Source: Streptomyces kanamyceticus
GTDB taxonomy: Bacteria; Actinomycetota; Actinomycetes; Streptomycetales; Streptomycetaceae
DNA: 64,000 bases
Assembly (NCBI RefSeq): GCF_008704495.1
Contig: NZ_CP023699.1
Coordinates: 8,308,001-8,372,000, forward strand
Direction: 5' to 3'
This document shows, piece by piece, positions 10,363 to 22,683 of this stretch. The notes below the pieces were generated by a model, which saw only the letters and a list, made by a program, of their open reading frames with translations, did not search any database and had not been told where the DNA came from. Both the position numbers and the translations under genes were made by a program. Positions within the stretch are counted from its first letter, which is position 1. Every line of letters begins with the position of its first letter.

Positions 10363-10389
10363 CCCGTGGCCGGACATTCCGGCCACGGG
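10363..10389 (+). terminator. Terminator hairpin after aroB
   Basis: CCCGTGGCCGG, loop ACATT, CCGGCCACGGG: a perfect 11-bp stem starting 8 bases after the aroB stop. There is no U-tract, as is common in Streptomyces. Confidence 0.6.
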
Positions 10390-10507
10390 CACCTCTTGGC
10401 GTCCCCGGCCGTTCACACAACGACGGCCGGGGACGGTACCGTTCGGTAACGGGCGGCCCCGGCCGCCGCCCGACCAGCGTCAGTCGCACGAGACGGAGTG
10501 GCACCGG

Positions 10508-11413
10508 ATGCAGCACGCAGTGGGGTCTCCGCTGCCGCCGCCCCATCAGCCGGGGCACGGACCGGCCACCGGCTGGTCGCCGGCCGCACACCACCCGAGC
10601 GCTCCGCCGCCGGGTGCCGTTCCGCAGGGCTCTCCGCCGCCTCCCGCACCGGGATTCGCGGGCGGACCCGCGCCGCACGCCCAGGGCCAGATGCCCCACG
10701 CGCCCATGCCGCACGCTCCCGTCGGGGGCCAGCAGGGCGCCGCCGGGCCGCCCCCGCCGCCGATGCCGGACACCACGGGACACGTCCAGCTGCCGCCGGG
10801 CGGCCCCGTCGCCATGCCGAGCCCGCCGCAGGGCGCGGCCCGCGCCGACACCGGCGCCACGACGCTCGCGGTACTCCTCATCGGCCCGGCGGGCGCGGGC
10901 AAGACGAGCGTGGCCAAGCTCTGGGCCGAGCACCGCAGGGTGCCGACGGCCCACATCAGCCTCGACGACGTACGCGAATGGGTGCGCTCGGGGTTCGCCG
11001 ACCCCCAGTCGGGCTGGAACGACCACTCCGAGGCGCAGTACCGCCTGGCCCGCCGCACCTGCGGCTTCGCCGCGCGGAACTTCCTGGCCAACGGCATCTC
11101 CTGCATCCTCGACGACGCGGTCTTCCCCGACCGCCCGGTCGTCGGCCTCGGCGGCTGGAAGCGCCATGTGGGCCCCGGCCTGCTGCCCGTGGTCCTGCTC
11201 CCGGGCCTGGAGATCGTCCTGGAGCGCAACGCGCTGCGCAGCGGCAACCGCCGCCTCACCGACGAGGAAGTAGCCCGCATCCACGGCCGCATGGCCGGTT
11301 GGTACGGCTCGGGCCTGCCCATCATCGACAACTCCCAACTGGACGTCCCCGCCACGGCCCGCGTCCTGGACGACGTCCTGGCCCGCGCGATCGCGAGCCC
11401 GCCTAAGTGGTAG
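10508..11413 (+). CDS. P-loop kinase-like protein with Pro/Gly-rich N-terminus
   Basis: 301 residues in two parts. Residues 1-118 are a disordered Pro/Gly/His/Gln-rich segment with many PPP and APHA runs. Residues 119-300 form an AAA_33-type nucleotide kinase domain: Walker A GPAGAGKT at 126-133, then HISLDDVREWVRSGFADP, an ARRTCGFAARNFLANGISCILDD core, and NRRLTDEEVARIHGRMAGWYG as a lid-like region. The substrate is not known; related domains phosphorylate polynucleotides, sugars or antibiotics. The ATG is preceded by GGAG with good spacing. It lies between aroB and the M24 peptidase-like gene, a place conserved in streptomycetes as far as I remember. Confidence 0.8.
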   Translation: MQHAVGSPLPPPHQPGHGPATGWSPAAHHPSAPPPGAVPQGSPPPPAPGFAGGPAPHAQGQMPHAPMPHAPVGGQQGAAGPPPPPMPDTTGHVQLPPGGPVAMPSPPQGAARADTGATTLAVLLIGPAGAGKTSVAKLWAEHRRVPTAHISLDDVREWVRSGFADPQSGWNDHSEAQYRLARRTCGFAARNFLANGISCILDDAVFPDRPVVGLGGWKRHVGPGLLPVVLLPGLEIVLERNALRSGNRRLTDEEVARIHGRMAGWYGSGLPIIDNSQLDVPATARVLDDVLARAIASPPKW

Positions 11414-11544
11414 CCACCACCGGACGCTGAGCATGGCCGTGGCCACGGCATCGGGACCCGTCCCGTACTCGTACTGACGTGCCCCGCCGCCCGGTCGGAC
11501 GCGCCCGCCGGGCCGGGTGGGGGCGGCGCTCGTAGGCTCGCCCC

Positions 11545-12651
11545 ATGTCAGAGGTGTACGCGGCCCGTCGAGATCGGGTGAGGGAGCGGTGTGCGGCGGG
11601 GGGCGGTGCCGCGGCGCTGGTGTCGAGGGCTGCCAATGTCCGTTATCTCGCCGGTGCGGCGCCCCACGGCGCCGTCCTGCTGGTGGGCAAGGACGAGGAC
11701 GTACTGCTGTGCGGCCGCCCGCCCAGTGACCAGCAGGGCGAGGGACGGCCCGACGAGGCGCTGCGGATGCAGGTGCTTGCCGCTCCCGGGGCTGACCCGG
11801 CCGTCGCGGGCGCCGGGCTCGCCGCCGCGCAGGGGGCCGAGACGCTCGCCGTCGAAGAGCACGATCTGACCGTGGCACGGCACCGGGCGCTCGGTTCGGT
11901 CGCGCCGCGGCTGCGGCTCCTCGATCTGGGCACCGCCGTCGAGCAGTTGAGGCTGGTCAAGGACGAGGAGGAGATCTCCTGTCTGCGGATCGCCGCCGAG
12001 ATCGCCGATCAGGCCCTAGGGGAGCTGCTGGAATCCATTCTCGTCGGCAGGACCGAGCGGCACCTCGCCCTTGAGCTCGAACGCAGGCTCGTCGACCACG
12101 GCGCCGACGGCCCCGCCTTCCCCACGTCGGTCGGCACGGGCCCCCACTCGGGCCGGAGCGCCCACCGGCCCTCGGACCGGCGGGTCGAGGAGGGGGATTT
12201 CCTCTCCGTGTGCCTGGGCGCGAGCTACCGCGGATACCGTTGTGAGATCGGGCGTACGTTCGTGATCGGAACGTCGCCCGCCGACTGGCAGATCGAGCTC
12301 TACGACCTCGTCTTCGCCGCTCAGCGGGCGGGCAGAGAGGCTCTGGTACCGGGGGCCGCCTGCCGTGACGTGGACCGCGCGGCCCGTCACGTACTCGACT
12401 CGGCGGGCTATGCGGACGGCCTCGCTCCGCTGACTGGACACGGTGTGGGGCTCGAAATTGACGAGGACCCGCAGTTGGCGCCCGCAGCCATGGGTAAACT
12501 GGACGTCTGCGTGCCGGTCACCGTCGAACCGGGGGTTCACCTCCCGGGCCGGGGTGGTGTCCGGATCGATGACACGCTCGTCGTGCGCCCCGAGGCGGAC
12601 GGCGGACCCGAGCTACTCACCATCACGACCAAGGAACTGCTCGCGCTCTAG
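11545..12651 (+). CDS. M24 (Xaa-Pro peptidase) family protein, metal site altered
   Basis: 368 residues with an N-terminal creatinase-like domain (about 8-130) and a C-terminal pita-bread domain (140-365). The fold markers are there: SVGTGPHSGRSAHRPSDR, LTGHGVGLEIDEDP (His299) and VTVEPGVHLPGRGGVRI (Glu328). Two Asp metal ligands seem changed: the usual L-D-F-G-A is SVCLGA (Cys223) and the usual S-D-x-T-R-T is CEIGRT (Glu234). The last Glu is Asp342. Spacing (11, 29 and 14 residues between ligand positions) matches the family, so this alignment is firm. It may be a non-classical or inactive aminopeptidase. It lies 57 bases before efp, a pairing common in Gram-positive bacteria. Confidence 0.85.
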   Translation: MSEVYAARRDRVRERCAAGGGAAALVSRAANVRYLAGAAPHGAVLLVGKDEDVLLCGRPPSDQQGEGRPDEALRMQVLAAPGADPAVAGAGLAAAQGAETLAVEEHDLTVARHRALGSVAPRLRLLDLGTAVEQLRLVKDEEEISCLRIAAEIADQALGELLESILVGRTERHLALELERRLVDHGADGPAFPTSVGTGPHSGRSAHRPSDRRVEEGDFLSVCLGASYRGYRCEIGRTFVIGTSPADWQIELYDLVFAAQRAGREALVPGAACRDVDRAARHVLDSAGYADGLAPLTGHGVGLEIDEDPQLAPAAMGKLDVCVPVTVEPGVHLPGRGGVRIDDTLVVRPEADGGPELLTITTKELLAL

Positions 12652-12708
12652 CGCGCGTGCGCCCCCGGGGTCGTCCACCAGACAGTCAGTGCAGGAGATT
12701 CCGCAACC

Positions 12709-13275
12709 GTGGCTTCCACGAACGACCTCAAGAACGGCCTGGTGCTCAAGCTCGAAGGCGGCCAGCTCTGGTCCGTCGTCGAGTTCCAGCACGTCAAGCC
12801 CGGCAAGGGCCCGGCCTTCGTGCGCACCAAGCTCAAGAACGTGCTCTCCGGCAAGGTCGTCGACAAGACGTTCAACGCCGGCGTCAAGGTCGACACGGCC
12901 ACGATCGACAAGCGCGACATGCAGTTCTCCTACATGGACGGCGACTACTTCGTCTTCATGGACATGGAGACCTACGACCAGCTGCACGTCGACCGCAAGG
13001 CCGTCGGTGACGCCGCCAACTTCCTGATCGAGGGCTTCACCGCCTCCGTCGCGCAGCACGAGGGCGAGGTGCTCTACGTCGAGCTGCCCGCCGCCGTCGA
13101 GCTCGTCATCCAGGAGACCGAGCCGGGCGTCCAGGGCGACCGCTCCACCGGCGGCACCAAGCCCGCCACCCTGGAGACCGGTCACCAGATCCAGGTCCCG
13201 CTCTTCATCACCACGGGCGAGAAGATCAAGGTCGACACCCGTGACAGTGGCTACCTCGGCCGGGTGAACAGCTAA
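12709..13275 (+). CDS. efp: Elongation factor P
   Basis: 188 residues, full length. EF-P binds between the P and E sites of stalled ribosomes and helps proline-proline bond formation. Three beta-barrel domains are visible: KOW-like domain I with the loop [17 protein letters not shown] (Lys at the tip), domain II around [20 protein letters not shown], and domain III ending [27 protein letters not shown]. The start is a GTG ([13 protein letters not shown]) with AGGAGA 12 bases upstream. nusB starts two bases after its stop. Confidence 0.98.
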   Translation: MASTNDLKNGLVLKLEGGQLWSVVEFQHVKPGKGPAFVRTKLKNVLSGKVVDKTFNAGVKVDTATIDKRDMQFSYMDGDYFVFMDMETYDQLHVDRKAVGDAANFLIEGFTASVAQHEGEVLYVELPAAVELVIQETEPGVQGDRSTGGTKPATLETGHQIQVPLFITTGEKIKVDTRDSGYLGRVNS

Positions 13276-13277
13276 CC

Positions 13278-13712
13278 GTGGCTGCTCGTAACACGGCCCG
13301 CAAGCGCGCCTTCCAGATCCTCTTCGAGGCCGATCAGCGCGGCACCGATGTCCTGACGGTCCTCGCTGACTGGGTGCGTCACTCGCGGTCCGACACCCGG
13401 CAGCCGCCGGTGAGCGAGTACACGATGGAGCTTGTCGAGGGGTACGCGGAGCATGAGCGCCGCATCGACGAGCTCATCTCGCAGTACGCCGTCGGCTGGA
13501 CCCTGGACCGGATGCCCGTCGTCGACCGCAACATCCTGCGGCTCGGCGCCTACGAGCTGGTCTGGGTCGACGGGACGCCGGACGCCGTGGTCCTCGACGA
13601 GGCGGTGCAGCTCGCCAAGGAGTTCTCCACGGACGAGTCGCCCGCCTTCGTCAACGGGCTTCTCGGCCGCTTCAAGGACCTGAAGCCGTCCCTGCGCAGG
13701 GACGAGGCGTAA
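13278..13712 (+). CDS. nusB: Transcription antitermination factor NusB
   Basis: 144 residues. NusB joins NusE (S10) on boxA RNA for rRNA antitermination. The protein has the all-helical NusB signature ARNTARKRAFQILFEADQRG at the start and RNILRLGAYELVWVDGTPDAVVLDEAVQLAKEF and PAFVNGLLGRF near the end (given here in parts as N-terminal Arg-rich helix and C-terminal GLL motif). The GTG start lies two bases after the efp stop, so the two are probably cotranscribed. A strong terminator follows. Confidence 0.97.
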   Translation: MAARNTARKRAFQILFEADQRGTDVLTVLADWVRHSRSDTRQPPVSEYTMELVEGYAEHERRIDELISQYAVGWTLDRMPVVDRNILRLGAYELVWVDGTPDAVVLDEAVQLAKEFSTDESPAFVNGLLGRFKDLKPSLRRDEA

Positions 13713-13729
13713 GACGGTCCAGTACGTCA

Positions 13730-13770
13730 CCGGAGGGCCCGCAGCGGTTTGCTGCGGGCCCTCCGGTTTT
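13730..13770 (+). terminator. Intrinsic terminator after nusB
   Basis: A perfect 16-bp stem (13730-13745 with 13751-13766), loop GGTTT, followed by TTTT. This is the best classical rho-independent terminator in the window. Confidence 0.85.
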
Positions 13771-13853
13771 CTCCGCCGGGTCCGTTCCGCGCCCGTGCCG
13801 CATCCGTGCCGTGCCGTAGGCGCGGAAATTCGGGGCGGGTAAAGGCGGCGAAA

Positions 13854-13919
13854 AGCAGAAAGCCGCCGGGGTGACCGCGGCCATTTCGGCTGCGGCCACC
13901 CCGGCGGCACGTTTCTGCT
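13854..13919 (-). terminator. Long bipartite terminator hairpin for bldD
   Basis: Outer arms AGCAGAAA (13854-13861) and TTTCTGCT (13912-13919) enclose a GC-rich stem, GCCGCCGGGGTG pairing with CACCCCGGCGGC, with an inner stem closing on CATTTCG. It sits 19 bases past the bldD stop on the minus strand and can serve both strands. Confidence 0.65.
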
Positions 13920-13938
13920 GAACTCCGCGTCAGCTGCG

Positions 13939-14439
13939 TCAGACCTCTTCGTGGGCGACGGCGCGGCGCGCGTCCGCGTCCAGGACGCCCCAGCTGATCA
14001 GCTGCTCGGTCAGGACCGAGGGGGACTGGTCGTAGATGACGGCAAGGGTGCGCAGGTCGTCCTGGCGGATCGAGAGCACCTTGCCGTTGTAGTCGCCGCG
14101 CTGCGACTGGATCGTGGCCGCGTAGCGCTGCAGGGGGCCCGCCTTCTCCTGCGGGACGTGGGCAAGGCGCTCAAGGTCGAGGACGAGCTTGGGCGGCGGC
14201 TCGGCGGCGCCACCGGGCGCCGTGCCGGGCAGGAGCTCCTGCACCGGGACTCCGTAGAAGTCCGCCAACTCGGCAAGGCGCTGCACGGTCACGGCACGGT
14301 CGCCGCGCTCGTACGACCCGACGACGACCGCCTTCCAGCGTCCCTGGGACTTCTCCTCGACACCGTGGAGGGAAAGGCCCTGCTGGGTACGGATCGCGCG
14401 GAGCTTGGCCCCGAGCTGCTTGGCGTATTCGCTGGACAT
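13939..14439 (-). CDS. bldD: Developmental master repressor BldD
   Basis: 166 residues. BldD represses sporulation genes during growth; its C-terminal domain dimerises around tetrameric cyclic di-GMP. The N-terminal HTH_3 domain is clear (AKQLGAKLRAIRTQQGLSLHGVE, then VVGSYERGDRAVTVQRLAELADFYGVPVQELL). The C-terminal part keeps the R-G-D and R-Q-D-D type signature (SQRGDYNGKVLSIRQDDLRTL) known for c-di-GMP binding. The start is placed at 14439 (MSSEYAKQLG), not the upstream ATG at 14463, because the known protein begins there. The promoter holds two BldD-like boxes, in keeping with autoregulation. Confidence 0.97.
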   Translation of the reverse strand: MSSEYAKQLGAKLRAIRTQQGLSLHGVEEKSQGRWKAVVVGSYERGDRAVTVQRLAELADFYGVPVQELLPGTAPGGAAEPPPKLVLDLERLAHVPQEKAGPLQRYAATIQSQRGDYNGKVLSIRQDDLRTLAVIYDQSPSVLTEQLISWGVLDADARRAVAHEEV

Positions 14440-14487
14440 ATAGCTCCCCGGACGCTGGAACATTCTGCGGCTCCGCCGCGTGGCTGG

Positions 14488-14516
14488 TAACTCACTGTGA
14501 GGTTACGCAGCGTTAC
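14488..14516 (-). promoter_or_regulatory. Two BldD-like operator boxes upstream of bldD
   Basis: Bases 14503-14516 (TTACGCAGCGTTAC) fit the BldD consensus TNACNCAGNGTNAN at every fixed base. Bases 14488-14501 (TAACTCACTGTGAG) fit with one mismatch. Start-to-start spacing is 15 bp. They lie 49-77 bases upstream of the bldD ATG, where published bldD autoregulation acts. The consensus is quoted from memory. Confidence 0.75.
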
Positions 14517-14612
14517 TTGCTTGCGTCAAGCCGAATGGTCCGTACCGCCCCTTCGGTGGAGGCTGATGACGTGCTCGGTCTTCAGTACTGGTACCGTGGA
14601 TGGCGCAATTTC

Positions 14613-15235
<623 letters not shown>

Positions 15236-15320
15236 GACCGGCTTCCTCCCCCCGCGGGCCCAGGGCACGACCCTGCGCGCCCGCGTGCCCGCAGACCTCC
15301 ACACACCGGAGTACACCCAG

Positions 15321-16298
15321 ATGATGCGACACCTCATCTCGGCCGCCGACCTCTCCCGCGACGACGCCGTCCTCATCCTCGACACGGCCGAGGAGATGGC
15401 CCGCGTCGCCGACCGGCCGATCAAGAAGCTGCCCGCCCTGCGCGGGCGCACCGTGGTCAACCTCTTCTTCGAGGACTCGACCAGGACCCGGATCTCCTTC
15501 GAGGCCGCCGAGAAGCGCCTCTCCGCCGACGTCATCAACTTCGCCGCCAAGGGCTCCTCGGTCTCCAAGGGCGAGTCCCTGAAGGACACCGCCCAGACCC
15601 TGGAGGCGATGGGCGTCGACGCCGTGGTCATCCGCCACGGAGCCTCCGGCGCGCCCTACCGGCTCGCCACCTCGGGCTGGATCGACGCCGCCGTCATCAA
15701 CGCGGGCGACGGCACCCACCAGCACCCCACGCAGGCCCTGCTCGACGCCTTCACCATGCGGCGCCGCCTGGTCGGCCCCGACGCCGGACTCGGCCAGGAC
15801 CTGGCGGGCAAGCGCATCACGCTCGTCGGCGACATCCTGCACAGCCGGGTGGCCCGCTCCAACGTCGACCTGCTGCACACCCTCGGCGCCGAGGTCACCC
15901 TCGTCGCGCCGCCCACGCTGGTACCGGTCGGCGTCGAGCAGTGGCCCTGCGACGTCTCGTACGACCTGGACAGCGTGCTGCCCAAGACGGACGCCGTGAT
16001 GATGCTGCGCGTGCAGCGCGAGCGCATGAACGCCGCGTTCTTCCCCACCGAGCGCGAGTACTCGCGGCGCTACGGCCTGGACGGCGAGCGCATGGCGAAG
16101 ATGCCCGAGCACGCCATCGTCATGCACCCGGGCCCGATGGTCCGCGGCATGGAGATCACCGCCGAGGTCGCCGACTCCGACCGCTGCACGGTCGTCGAAC
16201 AGGTCGCCAACGGCGTCTCCATCCGCATGGCCGTCCTCTACCTGCTTCTGGGCGGCAACGAGCCCGCCGTCACCCACACCCGTACCGAGGAGAAGTAA
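15321..16298 (+). CDS. pyrB: Aspartate carbamoyltransferase catalytic subunit
   Basis: 325 residues. It makes N-carbamoylaspartate from carbamoyl phosphate and aspartate. The carbamoyl-phosphate site [13 protein letters not shown], the loop [34 protein letters not shown], and the aspartate-binding [11 protein letters not shown] are all present. The ATG at 15321 is preferred over an upstream GTG at 15285, since the protein then begins [16 protein letters not shown] as in relatives; the next codon is also ATG. It follows pyrR after 85 bases. No pyrI regulatory subunit is present, as usual in actinobacteria. Confidence 0.97.
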   Translation: MMRHLISAADLSRDDAVLILDTAEEMARVADRPIKKLPALRGRTVVNLFFEDSTRTRISFEAAEKRLSADVINFAAKGSSVSKGESLKDTAQTLEAMGVDAVVIRHGASGAPYRLATSGWIDAAVINAGDGTHQHPTQALLDAFTMRRRLVGPDAGLGQDLAGKRITLVGDILHSRVARSNVDLLHTLGAEVTLVAPPTLVPVGVEQWPCDVSYDLDSVLPKTDAVMMLRVQRERMNAAFFPTEREYSRRYGLDGERMAKMPEHAIVMHPGPMVRGMEITAEVADSDRCTVVEQVANGVSIRMAVLYLLLGGNEPAVTHTRTEEK

Positions 16299-16303
16299 CC
16301 CCC

Positions 16304-17590
16304 ATGAGCAAGATCCTTATCCGTGGTGCGAAGGTGCTCGGTGGCGAGGCGCAGGACGTCCTGATCGACGGCGAGACCATCGAGGCCGTCGGTACGGGCC
16401 TCTCCGCCGAGGGCGCCGAGGTCGTCGAGGCCGAAGGCAAGGTCCTCCTGCCGGGCCTCGTCGACCTCCACACCCACCTGCGCGAGCCGGGCCGCGAGGA
16501 CTCCGAGACGGTCCTGACCGGCACCCGCGCCGCCGCCTCCGGTGGCTTCACCGCCGTGTTCGCCATGGCCAACACCTTCCCCGTCGCCGACACCGCGGGC
16601 GTCGTCGAGCAGGTCTACCGGCTCGGCCAGGAGTCCGGCTACTGCGACGTGCAGCCCATCGGCGCCGTCACCGTCGGCCTGGAGGGCAAGAAGCTCGCCG
16701 AGCTCGGCGCCATGCACGAGTCCGCCGCCGGGGTCACCGTCTTCTCCGACGACGGCAAGTGCGTCGACGACGCCGTGATGATGCGCCGCGCCCTGGAGTA
16801 CGTGAAGGCCTTCGGCGGCGTCGTCGCGCAGCACGCGCAGGAGCCGCGTCTGACCGAGGGCGCCCAGATGAACGAGGGCGTCGTCTCCGCGGAGCTGGGG
16901 CTCGGCGGCTGGCCCGCCGTCGCCGAGGAGTCGATCATCGCGCGTGACGTGCTGCTCGCCGAGCACGTCGGCTCGCGCGTGCACATCTGCCACCTGTCGA
17001 CCGCGGGCTCGGTCGAGATCGTGCGCTGGGCCAAGTCGCGCGGCATCGACGTCACCGCCGAGGTCACCCCGCACCACCTGCTCCTCACCGACGAGCTGGT
17101 CCGCTCGTACAACCCGGTCTACAAGGTCAACCCGCCGCTGCGCACCGAGCGCGACGTCATGGCGCTGCGCGAGGCCCTCGCCGACGGCACCATCGACATC
17201 GTCGCCACCGACCACGCCCCGCACCCGCACGAGGACAAGGACTGCGAGTGGGCCGCGGCCGCCATGGGCATGGTCGGCCTGGAGACCGCGCTCTCCGTCG
17301 TCCAGCAGACGATGGTCGAGACGGGCCTGCTGACCTGGGCCGCGGTCGCCGAGCGGATGTCCGTCAAGCCCGCGGAGATCGGCGGTGCCACCGGACACGG
17401 ACGCCCCGTCTCGGCAGGTGAGCCCGCGAACCTGGTTCTGGTCGATGCCGATTACCGTGGGGCAGTGGACCCCGCGGGCTTCGCCTCGCGCAGCCGCAAC
17501 ACTCCGTATGAGGGCCGTGAGCTGCCGGGCCGCGTCACGCACACGTGGCTCCGGGGTCGGGCCACGCTCGTCGACGGGAATCTCGCGTGA
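16304..17590 (+). CDS. pyrC: Dihydroorotase
   Basis: 428 residues, class I dihydroorotase (about 45 kDa). It cyclises carbamoyl aspartate to dihydroorotate with two zinc ions. The metal motif HxH is in VDLHTHLREPGREDSE; the second-shell His residues are in VVAQHAQEP and HICHLSTAGS, and the catalytic Asp is in DIVATDHAPHPHEDKD. The real start is the ATG at 16304 (MSKILIRGAKVLGG), five bases after the pyrB stop. An open frame continues upstream inside pyrB but is a shadow. Its TGA overlaps the GTG of the next gene. Confidence 0.97.
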   Translation: MSKILIRGAKVLGGEAQDVLIDGETIEAVGTGLSAEGAEVVEAEGKVLLPGLVDLHTHLREPGREDSETVLTGTRAAASGGFTAVFAMANTFPVADTAGVVEQVYRLGQESGYCDVQPIGAVTVGLEGKKLAELGAMHESAAGVTVFSDDGKCVDDAVMMRRALEYVKAFGGVVAQHAQEPRLTEGAQMNEGVVSAELGLGGWPAVAEESIIARDVLLAEHVGSRVHICHLSTAGSVEIVRWAKSRGIDVTAEVTPHHLLLTDELVRSYNPVYKVNPPLRTERDVMALREALADGTIDIVATDHAPHPHEDKDCEWAAAAMGMVGLETALSVVQQTMVETGLLTWAAVAERMSVKPAEIGGATGHGRPVSAGEPANLVLVDADYRGAVDPAGFASRSRNTPYEGRELPGRVTHTWLRGRATLVDGNLA

Positions 17591-18156
17591 CATCTCTTCT
17601 GCAACTGGCCGCCGAGAAGGAATCGGCGGACGTGACCGACTGGGCCGCACGGGTCGGCTGGGTCGTCGGACTGCTGCTCTTCATCGCGCTCGTCTACTGG
17701 CTGATGCGCGAGGGCTGGAAGTGGCGCGGCACCCTGCAGAGCGACCTCCCCGAGCTGCCCGGCGCGCCGAGCGAGCCGGGCCCGGCCAAACTTGAGCTGA
17801 GCGGCCGCTACCACGGCTCCACCTCGGCCGGGCAGTGGCTCGACCGCATCGTGGCGCACGGCCTCGGCACCCGCAGCCGCGTGGAGCTGACGCTCACGGA
17901 CGCGGGACTCGACGTCGTACGCCCCGGGGCGGCCGACTTCTTCATCCCGGCCGCGCAGCTGCGCGAGGCCCGGCTCGACAAGGGCATCGCGGGCAAGGTC
18001 CTCGCGGAGGGCGGTCTGCTGATCGTCACCTGGGAGCACGGCGAGAAGCTGCTCGACTCGGGCTTCCGCTCCGACCACGCCGCCGAGCAGGCCGAGTGGG
18101 TCGAGGCCATCAACAACATGATCAACACCAGCACTACGGAAGGCACCGCACGATGA
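17587..18156 (+). CDS. PH-like membrane protein inside the pyr operon
   Basis: 189 residues. One transmembrane helix (about 21-40, [19 protein letters not shown]) is followed by a basic REGWKWRG and a cytoplasmic domain of about 135 residues rich in beta strands ([55 protein letters not shown]), which looks like a bacterial PH-type domain. The GTG start overlaps the pyrC stop and its own TGA overlaps the carA ATG, so it is tightly coupled to pyrimidine synthesis. From memory, streptomycetes keep this gene here. It could be a membrane anchor or sensor; its role is unknown. Confidence 0.8.
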   Translation: MTSLLQLAAEKESADVTDWAARVGWVVGLLLFIALVYWLMREGWKWRGTLQSDLPELPGAPSEPGPAKLELSGRYHGSTSAGQWLDRIVAHGLGTRSRVELTLTDAGLDVVRPGAADFFIPAAQLREARLDKGIAGKVLAEGGLLIVTWEHGEKLLDSGFRSDHAAEQAEWVEAINNMINTSTTEGTAR

Positions 18157-19287
18157 CGACCTCCACCAGGGGAGCCAGCAAGGCTCCCGCCGTACTCGTC
18201 CTGGAGGACGGCCGCATCTTCCGCGGCCGCGCCTACGGGGCCGTGGGGGAGACCTTCGGCGAAGCGGTGTTCTCCACCGGCATGACCGGCTACCAGGAGA
18301 CCCTGACCGACCCGTCGTACGACCGCCAGATCGTGGTCGCCACCGCCCCCCAGATCGGCAACACCGGCTGGAACGACGAGGACGACGAGTCGAGCCGGAT
18401 CTGGGTGTCGGGCTACGTGGTCCGTGACCCCGCCCGCATCCCGTCCAACTGGCGCGCCAAGCGCTCGCTGGACGACGAGCTGGTTGCCCAGAGCATCGTG
18501 GGCATCAGCGGCATCGACACCCGCGCCCTCACCCGCCACCTGCGCGAGCGCGGCTCCATGCGCTCCGGGATCTTCTCCGGCGAGACGCTCGCGCCCGACG
18601 CCGAGCTCGTCGCGAAGGTCCAGGCACAGCCCGCCATGAAGGGCCTGAGCCTGTACGAGGAGGTCGCCACCAAGGAGGCCTACGTCGTCCCCGCCATCGG
18701 TACGAAGAAGTTCACCGTCGCGGCGATCGACCTCGGCATCAAGGGCATGACGCCGCACCGCATGGCCGAGCGCGGCATCGAGGTGCACGTGCTCCCGGCC
18801 ACGGCGACCGAGGAGGACGTCTACGCGGTCTCTCCCGACGGCGTGTTCTTCTCCAACGGCCCGGGCGACCCGGCCACCGCCGAGGGCCCCGTCGCGCTGA
18901 TGACGGCCGTCCTGGGGCGCGGGACGCCGCTGTTCGGCATCTGCTTCGGCAACCAGATCCTGGGCCGCGCGCTCGGCTTCGGCACGTACAAGCTGAAGTA
19001 CGGCCACCGCGGCATCAACCAGCCGGTGCAGGACCGCACCACGGGCAAGGTCGAGGTCACCGCGCACAACCACGGCTTCGCCGTGGACGCGCCGCTCGAC
19101 AAGGTCTCCGACACCCCCTTCGGGCGCGCCGAGGTCTCCCACGTGTGCCTGAACGACCAGGTGGTGGAGGGGCTCCAGCTCCTCGACCAGCCCGCGTTCA
19201 GCGTCCAGTACCACCCCGAGGCGGCCGCGGGCCCGCACGACGCCGCGTACCTCTTCGACCGTTTCGTCTCCCTGATGGAGGGCCAGC

Positions 19288-19295
<8 letters not shown>
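18153..19295 (+). CDS. carA: Carbamoyl-phosphate synthase small subunit
   Basis: 380 residues. It releases ammonia from glutamine for CarB. The N-terminal CPSase domain has [15 protein letters not shown] and [17 protein letters not shown]. The C-terminal class I glutamine amidotransferase domain has the nucleophile Cys in [17 protein letters not shown] and the catalytic His/Glu in [15 protein letters not shown]. Full length for the family. ATG start in an ATGA overlap with the upstream gene; the 3' end overlaps carB by 8 bases. Confidence 0.98.
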
Positions 19296-22596
<3,301 letters not shown>

Positions 22597-22604
22597 CAGC
22601 CCAC

Positions 22605-22636
22605 AAGGGGGACACCGGAGACACGGTGTCCCCCTT
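22605..22636 (+). terminator. Hairpin between carB and pyrD
   Basis: AAGGGGGACACCG, loop GAGACA, CGGTGTCCCCCTT: a perfect 13-bp stem starting 8 bases after the carB stop. It could attenuate or process the pyr transcript between carB and pyrD. Confidence 0.6.
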
Positions 22637-22670
22637 CTGGTGAGCACCCCCCGACTTCTGGTGAGCACCC
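22634..22670 (+). repeat. 16-bp direct repeat before pyrD
   Basis: CTTCTGGTGAGCACCC occurs at 22634-22649 and again at 22655-22670 (period 21). The second copy runs into the pyrD ribosome-binding region. It may be a small duplication. Confidence 0.6.
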
Positions 22671-22683
22671 TCTGAGGACACAC

